From Proteles cristata cristata (taxonomy: Eukaryota; Chordata; Mammalia; Carnivora; Hyaenidae): a stretch of DNA of 64,000 bases. Where the stretch lies: contig JAESUZ010001057.1 of assembly GCA_017311185.1 (NCBI GenBank), forward strand, positions 682,001 through 746,000, written 5' to 3'. Positions 1 through 29,288 of this stretch are shown piece by piece. Numbering within the stretch: position 1 is the stretch's first letter; every line of letters starts with the position of its first letter. A program made the translations under genes and the position numbers. The notes under the pieces are model-generated. The model saw only the letters and a list, made by a program, of their open reading frames with translations, was not told the DNA's origin and ran no database searches.

Positions 1-1999
1 GACAGGAAGCTGGGAGGTGGGTATCTGGGCCTTGGCCCCCAACCTGCTGTGCAGAGGCCTCTTCCAGAGGCAGGATTGCATTTCCTTCCCCATCCCTGGG
101 CTTCCCAGCTCCACACTGGGAAGCTCAGAAACTCTGCCAGGTCTGGCTTCTCCTTCCCCGCCACAGTCACGGGCAAAAACCGGGGCCTGCCCAGGGGGCT
201 CTCTTTGGCACTGACTCTGGCTTAGGCCCACGTGCCTGGGTCAGTGAGTTCCTCTAGCCTGGATCCACATCCCTACACAGTTCTACCCCAGGGCTGGCGG
301 GGAAATGGGGCAGCTGAGTGCCCAGCAGGAGAGCTAAAGACAGGGCACTGCTGGGGATACAAGTGCTCCACCCTTGGCTGTATCCAGTGTGTATGCAAGC
401 TGGACGCGTCCATGACAGGCCTTATTGCTGTGAATGGGCAGGACCCCTAGTCTCAACCTGCAACCAGGGAATGCTAGGATTCCAGAGGTCAGGCCCCCAG
501 AGGGATGGAGGGCGGTGGTGGTGGCTCTGTTTATTTTCCGAAGGCACAGGTGCTCAGAGCTAATGGCATTTGTTGTAACTCTCTGATAAGAAAACATGCT
601 CTTCCCAGAATCAATCCCCACCTGGCTTCTCCCATTTGGGATTTGGATCATGCCACAGAGGCAGTGAACAACTGCCCACAAGCCCCGGTTGAGTGAGTGC
701 TAGATTCAACCATAACTACGACAGCGGCCTAAAAATGTGACCACTCTAAGTCTGCCTAAAGGGGCCCAGGTGGCCTGGAGGTTCACAGCTCCCCCAAGAG
801 GGTGGGGGGCACCTTTGCAATAGGCTCTTCTGCCTCATGCCCTGAGGGTGGAGACAAGGAAGGGCCACATGGGGGAGGAGTGGGTGGAGAAAAGGAGTGA
901 CCTCATTTTCCAGTGGTTGTGGCATCAGAGCTGGCCGAAGGGGAAGTAAATCCCCTTCACTCCCAGAGGCAGGGCCATCCCATTCCACTGGGCTCTGGAA
1001 GGGACTTCATCCTGGGGTTCAGCTCCCAAAGGTTCCCCATCTCCAATACCACCAGGCTGTTTCATTTCAGGAGCAACTGGGCCCCTGCCTCCCATTTCGT
1101 AGCAGTAGAACAGAGGCCATACTTAGGCAGGAAATACTGGGACAGGGTTCTCTTTAGTAGCAGTAAGAAGGGGAAAAATAAATAAATCTATGTAAAGTCA
1201 GGAGAGAAAACAATGCTGACCTTGTCAGGCAGCCTGAAGAGGATGCATACTAGGAAGTAACCCCCCACCCCCACCCCAGGGCTAGGAGAGTGTCCCAAAG
1301 GCCTTCCTTGGCCCCTCCCTACTAACCAGAGGCCCAGTGTCTCAGAAACCAGACATCTGAGGCAACTTTTCCATATCAGCCTCCCATCCCCCACAGGCAG
1401 GAGGCCAGGGAAGGGGCCTCAGCCCGGGATCCTGGAAGCAGCTGTCCCCAGGGAGCTTGGAGGTAGTGCCAGGCTCCATATCAGGGAGCTGACAGGAGGC
1501 CAATTCAGGACAGGTCTGAGATGAGGCCTTGCGGCAGGAGGGTTTGGAGTGTGGTCCTGCTTGAACTAGAGGCACTAGAGTGGAGGTTCCAGGTGGCCAG
1601 GCCTAACCCTTCAGGGGAGAACAGTGAGTCCAGGGTGGGACACCACTGGTTGCATACTAGGGAAGGTAGAGGGGGGCTGGGACCCCACTTCCTGCCTCCC
1701 AGTCCATATTCTTTTGCCCTCAACGAATCCATGACACTCACTCAGAGGAAGGGATGAAGGATGAAGAGCAGGAAGTCAGATTGGAGAGGGCCTCTAAAGC
1801 CCAGACGGGTCCCCTGCCCTGGCAGTACCAGGTTCCTGCCTCCTCCTCTAGCCCCGCTGTTGAGGAGGGGACTCCAGAGTCCAAGGGAGCCTGAGATTCC
1901 CACAGCCTTAGAATGAGGGGGCCTTTCCTCCTGGGGGATAGAGCCACATCCCCGAGAAGAGTGAATGCCCTTACAGAATGTTCCAGTGGGACGGGGGTG
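1..1999 (-). other. PLCB2: PLCB2 3' UTR and downstream flank
   Basis: Sequence after the PLCB2 stop with no recognisable coding gene on either strand. The only canonical hexamer I see on the minus strand is AATAAA at 535-530, which would give a 3' UTR of about 1.45 kb. The real 3' end is unproven. No mobile element was recognised here. Confidence 0.5.
530..535 (-). terminator. PLCB2: Candidate PLCB2 poly(A) signal AATAAA
   Basis: Minus-strand AATAAA (plus strand tttatt), the first canonical signal downstream of the stop at 2000. Cleavage would fall near 505-520. No transcript evidence. Confidence 0.35.
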
Positions 2000-19864
<17,865 letters not shown>

Positions 19865-19959
19865 GCTGCTAAGCGTCCCTCTTTGGAGAGGCTGGACAGG
19901 CACGCGTGGGTAGGAGGAGGGAAGGAAGGAAGGCCGGCGGGAGGAGAGCCAGGCTGGGC

Positions 19960-20010
19960 TCACATGGCACCCGCCCTGAGTGGGTCCGGAAGTCTGGAGA
20001 CTCTTATAGC
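19960..20010 (-). promoter_or_regulatory. PLCB2: Candidate PLCB2 core promoter with TATA-like box and minimal uORF
   Basis: On the minus strand a TATAAGAG element sits at 20008-20001, about 140 nt upstream of the start codon. Transcription would then begin near 19975. Between that point and the start lies ATGTGA (19965-19960), a start-stop upstream ORF. The TATA assignment is inferred from sequence only. Confidence 0.4.
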
Positions 20011-20099
20011 CCACGGGCGGCAGCGGCTGGGGGCAGAGCTGAATGCTCTGGCCAGAGGCCCATCTGTCTTTTAAATCAGTCTCCTCCCCCCTGCCTTCA

Positions 20100-22540
20100 C
20101 TGGGGGGTTGTGGTCACTGCTCCTGCCCAGGGAGGTTAGGCCCCTCCACCAAGCCCCCGCCCTCACCCTGTGCCTCAGCACTTCCTGCACAGGGCTTCCT
20201 TCTCTGTGCTGTTCAGGACCGAGGGGCGGGTCCTCAGAACTGGTCACCTTGGAGCTGGGGGCCTCAGTCCCGGGAGTAATCTCTGGTCAGATGCCACTGA
20301 GGAGCTGGAGAAGGAACAATGTGGAGACCCCTGGGGAGGCTGTTGTCCAAGCTGGGCCTGAGGAGAGGGTGTAAGGAGCTCCCCAGGGGAAGGGACCGCC
20401 ACAGAGGTGGGCTCTAAAGCATAGGAGTCTCACCCCAAGGCTGAGGAGGCTGGGACCACCCTGGAGGCGGGAGTTGAGGCTGGGGTGGGGCCCAGCTGGG
20501 ATTTGGTGTTTTGAATAAGCAAAGTTTGCCGAATGCCCCAGGCTCTTCTTTCTCAATGCTTCCTCCCATGAAAATGAGGTACAAGTGAGGCAATCAGGCC
20601 CCTCACAGGCCAAACAGGCCTCCTCTTGGCCCTGTGGGCCTGGTACAAGTCTAGAATCCCCACAAGCCAAACAGGACTCCACACACAGCAGCCCTTGTCA
20701 CCAGCCTTCCCTGCACTGTCTTGCCCAGCTCTCTGCTCTGTGCGCAGGGCCCGGGGTGAAAACACCAGGGGACAGGAGGCTGCTCCGAGAGGCCCCAGTG
20801 CTGGCTGCCTACTGAGGGTACACGGACCTGACACTAACACCGCCTGGGCCCTGGGAGCTCAGTCCCAGCCCCGCTCAGCCAGCCCACTTCCTCTTGCCTA
20901 ACCTGCTCCTCTTTATCACTCTTCTTAGCTAAGCTGGGGGAACAGGGAGCTCTGCCCAGGACTTCCTTCCCCTCTGAGGGCCTGGCTTTCTGCCCCAGGG
21001 CCCACTGCGAGCCTTTGTTCCACCCCCTAACAACCGCGGGGCCCTCACCCAGGCCCTAGAACTGCCTCAGCTGGCCAGTCTGGGCCAGGGCAGGAGGATG
21101 GGGGCCACCGAGGGCTGGAGCTAAGGGGATTCCTCGCACAAAACTAATTTCGGGAAAAGTGATTCTAAGGCCACCCAGGGTAGATCCTGTAACAAGGTCT
21201 GACAGCCTGTGGAAGCAGTTCTGGAACCCCCCTGTGCTTTCATGCCCCTTTGCCTTCAGGACTCATCCTCCGTCCCCTCCCTCCGAGCCTTCTGTCTGTC
21301 ATCAGCCCTCCCTCCAGCCAGCCCTGGGCCCCTCTGGGGCCCCTGCAGTTCCCATTCTCTCCCTGGGATCAGGTTCTTGCTTGGTCTGCTTGAATGCATT
21401 TTGCAAGTAAAATCCTTGCCCTTTCCCAAAGACCCTACACCTGTCACCTGCAGCCACCTCTGGTCCTGCACCCAAGCCCCTCCCTCTTGTCTGCCTGAAA
21501 GGACAATCCCCTCCCTCTCCCTCAGCCTGGAAAAAGACAAGAGACAGGTTCCTTTCACTTTATGAGACTGGGGGTGCCACAGGAAGGCGGGGACTTCAGG
21601 ACTCCTTACTCGGATTCTTTCAGTCTTGGGCTCTGAAGGTTGAGTCTCTAATCCACAGAATAAAGCCTCACCCATCTTCTCCCGGTGGTGGCAGTGCCTG
21701 GACCCAGTTCTTGAGACCCTCAACTGTAGCTTCAGTGGGGCCTGTATTCTCCTGCCTTCATCCGGCCTAGTGGCCCTCAGAATGCAAGAAGTCCACATAG
21801 CAAGGAGCGCCAGGAAAACCTTCTTCAAAGGACTTTTTTTCCTTTTAAAAATACATTTAGGTTTCCTAAAATGTGAACCGACAAAGAAAAATAACGTGTA
21901 AATAATGGTAGAGTGATACGGAGAAAATCAGGGAGGTCACATGAATAACCAGTTTGGGAAATGTGGCTCCTGGGCTGAGCTGAGTCCCAGGCACCCCACG
22001 CTGGCTGCCAAGCTCACCCTCCAGGGCAGAAGGTAGAAGGGCGAGGATGCCCCCTACTGGGTGCACTGGAAAGCATGTGCCTCCTAGGGAAAGGCTGGAG
22101 ATCCCGGGAAAGCAGACTGTCAGGGAAGTCACTGGAGGGTCTGTGTCATGGTGACTCATGGAGACATGTTTGCTGGGGAGTTTGGCATGTGTGAGCTTTG
22201 GCAGTGAGAAAGTACACTCAACATCATGCCTCCCAAGGAGATGATGGTGCCTACAACCCAGGAGGCAGGTCTCGAATTCTCTTGCTCACTTGGCAGTTTT
22301 GTGTGGGGACCTTGTGCTGTGGCTTTCCAACCTGTTCATCAGCGAAGATTAGTAGTGGAAGTTAAACTCCAATCTTCAGATGAAGTTGGTTTCTTACCTG
22401 ATGCCATGACTTACATGATAAAGCAGCAAAGTTTGAGAGCCTGGAGGCCTACAGTGCATTTTAGGCCAATGGGTAGCTACTTTTGGAATGAAGATGCCTT
22501 GGTTGGTGCATTCTCTGGGCCCTATTTCCCAGTCTGTTAC
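20100..22540. other. PLCB2 upstream flank
   Basis: No gene recognised. ETS-like GGAAGT motifs occur on the minus strand near 20180 and, in a longer PU.1-like form, at 20885-20895. ORFs here are short and match no family I know. Confidence 0.6.
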
Positions 22541-22544
22541 AGGG

Positions 22545-22745
22545 AGCCACACTCAAACTCCATGAACCCAGCCACTTACTAGCTGGTTTATCTTGTGATA
22601 CTTAACCTTCCTGTGCCTCCATTCTCTCACCTATAAAACAGGGATCATACTACTTCCAATGGTTGTTGTAAGGATTCAGTAATATGTATATAAAGCACTT
22701 AATATGATACCTGCACAAGAGCTCCATAGTATCGTTATCATTATT
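22545..22745 (+). mobile_element. MIR SINE remnant
   Basis: MIR landmarks in order: ccacttactagctggttta, cttaaccttcctgtgcctcc, cacctataaaacagggatca and a ttgttgtaaggattcagtaa tail. A short TTA-rich stretch (22738-22766) follows. Confidence 0.75.
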
Positions 22746-22766
22746 TATTATTATTATTTATTAGCA

Positions 22767-24220
22767 GACACTGGCAGGGGAAATATAATTTCTCATTACT
22801 TCCTCTGCAGTATATATGCTGTTCTTTTCACAAGTATCTTCACTGACTTGCTTTTTGGATTCCTTTTTTTTTGCCCCTCAGCAGTTTGTGTGATTCAGGG
22901 GCTCACCCACCTTCCCAGGGGTACTCCTGGTTACAGACTTGATGCAGGTGGTCTGCTATTCAAGTGGGCGGCCTGAACTCATGAAGTCATGAGCATGACG
23001 ACTCAAATCATGGACAAGTGCCAACCTCCCACCACCTTTAACCACCACAGCCTCCACAGCCAATGAAGCAGGTGTGAGAGTGAGGAGCTGTCCATCAGTC
23101 CAGCTGAATGTCCGGCTGTGGCTCTGGATCCAGCCACCCTCTACACACTGAGAGCTAGATGTGGGTGGAGGCCCAGTATAAGGCTGGGAGGTTCTGATCC
23201 CTTGGGGATCAGGTGCTGAGGTTCTGATCCCTTGGGGAGGAGAGGAGAGCTTGTTAAGAGTTCTCCACAGAAGCCCAGGAGGAAGACATTGCCTGTCCTC
23301 CCATGCCAAGCCCTTCTGGAAACACAAAAGGAACCGTCTGGGACTTACAATAAGTCCCATGGGTGTTTCTCCTTGAAGTGCCATTTTGGATCAAAGTTAC
23401 CTGAAGGTATAGCTGAGGGAACACTTGACCCAGCCTCAAAAACCCAAATTTTAGTCTCAACCAGAGCTGTGAGGTTTGCTGTGAAGTCTTGACATGTTAC
23501 CTGAGCTCCCCGATCCATTAAACTTTTGATTATTTCTAAGATTCCTTCCAACTCTAAAAAAATCTCTTGAAAGGGCAACCTCGTCACTTTAATCTCCCGC
23601 CTTTCCTCCGAGAGGTGACAAACCTAGAGTTTAGAGCTGTAGATGGCAGGAAAAGATTGTCTCCTACCCCAGTAGGATGTTATTGGACACAGTATTTATA
23701 TTCTCTGCCTCTGTTTATCTATCTGTGAAATGGACCAGTTTTTATAATTGTGATGGAAGTAAGTTAGATGATGTCCTTCTCCAGGCGGGCCTGGTGCACT
23801 GCACACAAGGAATGCCCTCAGAGCTGACTGGTGGCTTTGCCCTTGCCCCTGTGCTGGCCCACCTTTTTATCAGGGCCTGGGTAAAGCCACAGTGCACAAG
23901 CCCCTCACCTTTGTGAATAGCAAGAAGCCAGTGAAAACAGGGAATATGTTGGGAGATACACTCAGGACCCCAGAACATCCTAGCCTGCTCAAGCAACAGC
24001 CTCAACCTCACAAGGTAAAATGAACAGGGCTTAACTGAGAGATCCGGGCTTGGCTCCAAGGCACCAACTGTACAAGGACAGGGTGCAGAAGTGGCGGCTT
24101 AGCGGAAGCATGTGTGAATAAAACTGAGGGTTTTCGCTCACAGCCAAGTCCATAGGAGTCAAATGAAAAGCTGCTAACTAAGCGGACAGACGCTTGGGCT
24201 GCTAAATTGAAGTCAAGTAC
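22767..24220. other. Intergenic, nothing recognised apart from a short tandem duplication
   Basis: No gene or clear mobile element. At 23187-23238 a 22-bp unit (aggttctgatcccttgggga core) occurs twice with a 30-bp period. Confidence 0.55.
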
Positions 24221-24227
24221 TGAGCCC

Positions 24228-24425
24228 AGTGATTCTCCATCTTGATATTAATCAGAATTGCCCGGGAAGCTCTGGGAACACCATGAAACTTGCTGCATCC
24301 AGACCCTCTTATTCAGGACCTGGTATGGGTGGATGAGGAGAGGGAAGGAGAGTGAGGAGTCTGGATTTCTAAAGAGTTTCGTCCTTGGTTCTGGTGTGTG
24401 AGCCAGGGCTCGAGAACCAAGAGAG
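24228..24425 (+). mobile_element. MER5-like hAT DNA transposon remnant
   Basis: Begins cagtgattctccatcttgat and ends near ggctcgagaaccaagagag, resembling the terminal CAGTGGTTCTCAA and GAGAACCACTG ends of MER5-type elements. Internal match is diverged. Confidence 0.4.
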
Positions 24426-24703
24426 ACTCAGCCCATGCTCATTCTTGGCATGCATGTCAGACCACAGCTGATGTACTCAGGACCCCAGTTTAGGTGGCTT
24501 TATCATGGGGAAACACACAAGCTAGAGAACACTCTTGGTAAGGGGCAGCCAGCATGTAGGAAGCACACAACATACGGCGAGGACTGTTAGAGTCCATGAG
24601 GTCCACCTTCAGATGGTTAGACTTGTTCTCTGAGGTCCTAAAGGTTAGATCTTAGGTGACCTTAGACCTTAGGTCTTAAGGTCAGGCTTCTCATGAAAAA
24701 TCA

Positions 24704-26900
24704 TGAGACAGAGATTTGCAGAAAGTTTATTGGGAGGTGCTCCCAAAAAGTAACACAGCACACCTGACTCCAGATTGGGGAAGGGGGCAGGCAGGGAGGG
24801 GAGAAATTGGTCAATGATACAGTCACAACAAGGGACACCTCCACAGGTTTAGGGTTGAGGTAAGTTGAGATGGCCCCAATTGAGGCCAGAGAGCTGGTCC
24901 TTTGAAGCCCTACATTGGCCAGAAACATTTTCCCTAGGAAGGGCTCATGAAATCAGGCAAGTCGGCTTCTTTTGGTGGCTTAAGGAAATGCCCAGGAAGA
25001 GAATCATTTGTTAGCTATTAGCAGCCAACATTTCTGGCAACTCGGGGATAGATAGGCTTCTCTGTCCCAAATGGAGTATCTGGGTAATGCATCACAGCAA
25101 CGATGGCAAAACCTACTTTGCACAGCTCAGACCTATTTGCTCCACATGCTAAGCTCACTCTACCTGGAATAACTCTTCAGGATTCTGGTGATTGCTTTCC
25201 CTGGGAAACTTACATGAAGGTTACTGGAATCAACTATAGCCCCTACTACTGCAGCTTGTCTTGGTGACATAACTGATGTTCAGTGTTCCCCACTTCCCAG
25301 CCATTACCCATTCTAGATTCTCTTTACCTTCAGCTTGTACCTCTATAGGTCTAGGTGGTTTACCTGGTCAGATGACTGAGATCCTCATTCCTAAGTGATC
25401 TGAGCCCCTAATCACCATGTCCTTCTCAAACCATGCTGCTGAATTTGTCCACTTATTATCAAAATTGGGCAAGTGCGTACCAAGAGATACCCTAGTGGAT
25501 GGCCTCGGTGCCAAACATATTCTTCCCTGACCCCACTGTAGCAGCAAATCTATCTCTTCCAAAGAAGCAGGGTCAAGGACTTCTGTGAAGATGGGACCCT
25601 TTTTTTACCTACTGGTCTCTTGGCACAAGGAGTCTGAAGGACAGAAAGCAATCACACTTAAAGTTTATGGGATTCTTGATCTGTCCCTTGGTAGAAGTGT
25701 TCTACCTCTGGGAAACAGATTCTTTAAACCTAGAGAGCCTGGAACTGTAGGAACAGGAACCACAAATTTCCCCGAAAAGAGTCACTGGGAGTGATGATAA
25801 GTGGTTATTTCTACTTTCACCCCTTGTTTCCTAGACCTCTATATCATACCCATTGGGAAATAGCACCTTATTATGGTTATTGAATAGGGTGCATACTTCA
25901 TCCTGAAGCGTGGTGTCCCATCATCTTTAAAATGGTCCTTCAGCTACACCTCTGAAAGACTATTCTTTTACTCTAGCAGCTCTATTCACCAGTGGGTGGC
26001 CAAGTATGTGGTAGGTTCAGAAGACCCCAAGACCCTATATCCACTCTTTTTCTGTAACGTGGGACTCTTGTTATGTGAGATTCCATGTCAGGAAATCGAA
26101 TCTCTTTAAGCCCTCAAGGAGTGGTGCTGGTTGAGGCCTCTAGCAGGAAAGAGAAATCAATATTCAGAACATGCTGATTCAAGTAAAGATTAATCACCAA
26201 CCTTTCCAGAGAAGAATAGTTGACTTGTTACCAAGCAGCTGGTTGGTCACCAGTTACTGGCAGGTTGAACATTTGGCAGCAGCAGTTGCTAGATCAGCCT
26301 TGGTGAGTAGGAGTTAATTTGGTTGGGCCCATCCCTACAACCATATTCAATATGTCTGTGTGTAGCCTCCATCTATGCCAACATGGCCACTTTATCCATG
26401 TGCTCATTGTGCTGCCCTGAGTGGCTGATGACAGAGGCTAGCAAACATTAACCAGCCAACTCATTGTATCCATTTGGTTATTCAGTGTCTCCTCTGTGGT
26501 GGATGCTCTCAGATGGGCATTAACATGCGCTGTATAGGTCTTCACACTTTGTGCTCGCTCTGATAGATACACCAACATGCCTTTCCCCAAGACCTTCTTG
26601 TTTCCAGTCTCCCAATGTTGCTCTTTCTAGGCCTCTGATCAACTAATCGAGCCCATTTGCCGCAGCCCATGATCCTATACAAAATGTTATGTAGAGACAT
26701 TCTTCCGGGGAGCTGTGATGAGTCAGGTACCCAGAGATCAATATAATTCAGACACTGCATGACCTTAAAATGTTTGGCCATTTCACTTTCTCCAGTGTAC
26801 CGTTACCCAAGTAAATGTCCATGGGTCTCTTTGGGGAAGGACTAGTGAAATCATTGCTGTATTGTCATAGTATTACAAAAGCCTTCCCCCTAGAGACCTA
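24704..26900 (-). mobile_element. Ancient ERVL-type (class III) endogenous retrovirus fragment, non-functional
   Basis: On the minus strand I read a decayed pol region. The integrase zinc-binding N-terminal region lies at about 26290-26420 and retains recognisable blocks. A dUTPase-like and pol C-terminal region of the kind found in ERVL elements lies at about 25330-25720. Both are cut by many stops and frameshifts. Downstream, 24704 to about 24960 looks like an LTR 3' part, with AATAAA at 24731-24726 and a TGTCTCA end at 24704. No gag or 5' LTR is recognised and no open frame is long enough to be functional. This is an old genomic fossil; exact subfamily unknown. Confidence 0.65.
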
Positions 26901-27524
26901 ACCACGCCTTCAGTCAGCAGGTTCTAGATCTGAAAATTAAATCAGGTCTGGAAACTGGACAAGGTATTGTGACTTTTCATTAGGGCAACTGCCATCGATC
27001 TCCTGGCCTTTAACTCTTGATTTCTTTTCATTGTATAGCTCAGCAATTTTGTATATATGTGGTCTATAGATCCTTGGAGGTCCTTGAAACCATTTCAGAG
27101 ATTTCACAAGGTCAAAATATTTGCATTATAATACTCAGATGTTATTTGCCTTTTTAACTGTATAGATATTTGCACTGATAGTGTAAAAGCAAAGGTAAAT
27201 AAATCTTCTGGCACCTTAATAAACCAAGGGAGTGGAAGCAAACTGTTCTTGAAACAGTTTATTCCTTTCTATTATGGAAGACAGACAGAAAGAGAGAAAG
27301 AAGAAATAAAGGAGACAAAAAGGATGGAAGAAGGGAAAAAAGGAAGAAAGAAGAAGAATCCGTTTCACTTAATAATGCCCTTAATGAAAAAACAATTACT
27401 ATGCTATAGAAGAAAAGAGAGAGAGAGAGAGAGAAAATAATGTCCTTAATGAAGCAATAACAATTGCTAAAATTTATTAAATCATGACCTTTAAATACAT
27501 GTCTTTTAAATATTCTCTGTGACT

Positions 27525-27642
27525 GGGGCACCTGTCTGGCTTAGTCAGTGGAGTGTGCAACTCTTGTTCTTCAGCTTGTGGGTTCGAGCCCCACATTGGA
27601 AGTAAAGACTACTTTTAAAAAATCTATTTAAAAATAAAAATA
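27525..27642 (+). mobile_element. Old tRNA-Lys-derived CAN SINE, short form
   Basis: ggggcacctgtctggcttag head and gggttcgagccccacattgg B box, then a short A-rich tail without the pyrimidine tract. Diverged copy inside the hAT element. Confidence 0.8.
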
Positions 27643-27872
27643 AGCATGACTGAGTGGTTCAGTCAGTTAAGCATCTGACTTCAGGTCAGGTTATAATCTC
27701 ATAGCTCATGAGTTCAAAGCCCATGTCGGGCTCCGTGCTAACAGCTCAGAGCCTGGAGCTAGTTTCGGATTCTGTCTCACTCTTCTCTCTGCCCTTCCCC
27801 TGCTCATACTCTGTCTCTGTCTCTCTGTCTGTCTGTCTCTCTCAATAGTAAACATTAAAAAAATTTTTAAAT
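27643..27872 (+). mobile_element. tRNA-Lys-derived CAN SINE
   Basis: Head gagtggttcagtcagttaag, middle cagctcagagcctggagct, a CT-rich tract and an A-rich end. Lies directly after another SINE. Confidence 0.88.
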
Positions 27873-27949
27873 AATCTAAAACTAAAAATAAATTTTCTCT
27901 GTGGCTAAATGTAAAGTACTGTACCGCACACAGAAGTAATGGGTCTCTT

Positions 27950-28154
27950 GGGCACCTGAATGGCTCAGTCAGTTTAAGTCTGACTCTTGATTTTGGTTCA
28001 GGTTTTGATATGCTTCATGAGATCAAGCCCCCATGTCAGACTCTGAGCTGACAGCACAGATCCTGCTTAGGATTCTTTTTTTCCTTCTCTCTCTGCTTCT
28101 CCCCCTCTTGCACTCACTCCCTCTCTCAAAATAAATAAATAAACATTAAAAAAA
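27950..28154 (+). mobile_element. tRNA-Lys-derived CAN SINE
   Basis: Head gggcacctgaatggctcagt, TC-rich tract and aaataaataaataaacatta tail. Probable diverged target duplication agtaatgggtctctt / agtgatgagtctct. Confidence 0.9.
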
Positions 28155-28949
28155 AGTGATGAGTCTCTCTTATGAACCACAGTGCAAATGAGTCACCAGC
28201 TGAACTAACCCATTTTTTCACAGAACACCATTTTCACTCAAAAGAATAACAGACAGATAAACTCTGGTCATTAAGACTTGGTTATTTGGCAGACGTTTTC
28301 TCAAATTCAAACCAAGTAAGCCTGTCATAGTATTTACTAATGATAAAATTTGAGCTTTTCAGTGAAAATTAGAATTTTAGAAAATTTGCATGCACTATCA
28401 TGAGTTGATCGATTCTCATACATAAACTTTTTCTGATATTAACAAATATAACTTTTACTATCCTCTAATGAATTGTATCAATATTTGAAAGATCTATATA
28501 ATCCAATGAACCAATATTTTCCAAATGACTGAAGCAGGACATTATAAAACCCTGCATGGGTAACAGAGCCATTCATAGCACAGGGCAGATACATAGACTT
28601 TAATAAGATTGAGCACAACAAATTCATTGATATAGTTTCAGATTCTACATTACAACTACCATTTAAGAAAATACTACTTGTTGAGTTCTGGTGTAGTCTC
28701 AAATTATGTGAAAAGGCTATTAAAATGCTTCTCTCTTTCCCAATTACATATCTGGGTCAGGCCATATTTTCTTCATATATTTTAACCAAAACAACATATT
28801 ACCAGTAGAAGCAGATATGAGAATCCAGCTGTCTTCTATAAAGCCATACTTAAGAGAGTTACAAAATTATATTAAGAAAAGCCACTCTTTTATGTAGTTA
28901 TTTTCATAAAAATGCACTACTGATGTTAACATATTATGGGCTAATTATT

Positions 28950-29120
28950 TTTTTAATGTTTATTTTTGAGAGAGAGGGAGAATGGTGAGGGGCAATGAAA
29001 GAGGGGGACAGAGGATCTAAAGCGGGCTCTGTGCGGGGCTCAAACCCCTAAACCACAAGATCATGACCTGAGATGAAGTCGGATGCTTAATTTAACCCAC
29101 TGAGCCACCCAGGTGCCCCT
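28950..29120 (-). mobile_element. tRNA-Lys-derived CAN SINE
   Basis: Reverse orientation: T-rich start, GA-rich tract, end gagccacccaggtgcccct. Target duplication gggctaattatt (28938-28949) / gggctagttatt (29121-29132), one mismatch. Confidence 0.9.
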
Positions 29121-29288
29121 GGGCTAGTTATTCTTTAATGAGTTGATAAATACTTTACACGTATTTCAGTCTTATTTCTAATATGGCAAGTGTCAATAGA
29201 TATAATCCATATAAACAAAAGCTCTTTGGAGATGACAGTTTTCAAGAGTGTAAAGTGATCTTGAGACTCAAAAGTTTGAGAACCACTG

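Larger units (their letters stand above)
27040..29288 (+). mobile_element. hAT-Charlie DNA transposon with decayed transposase
   Basis: The right end aaagtttgagaaccactg at 29271-29288 matches Charlie-type terminal inverted repeats. At about 28640-28860 a degraded hAT C-terminal dimerisation domain can be read (EFWCSLK, then EKAIKMLL and a TYL block), then stops. The left part (27040-27240) resembles the 5' region of Charlie elements. Four SINEs inserted later: three on + and one on -. The left boundary is approximate. Confidence 0.7.

Noticed and set aside
22226..22582. 118-codon plus-strand ORF in the PLCB2 upstream flank
   Set aside because: Has an ATG but no recognised domain, no clear promoter or splice partners, and ends in a MIR. 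Treated as chance.
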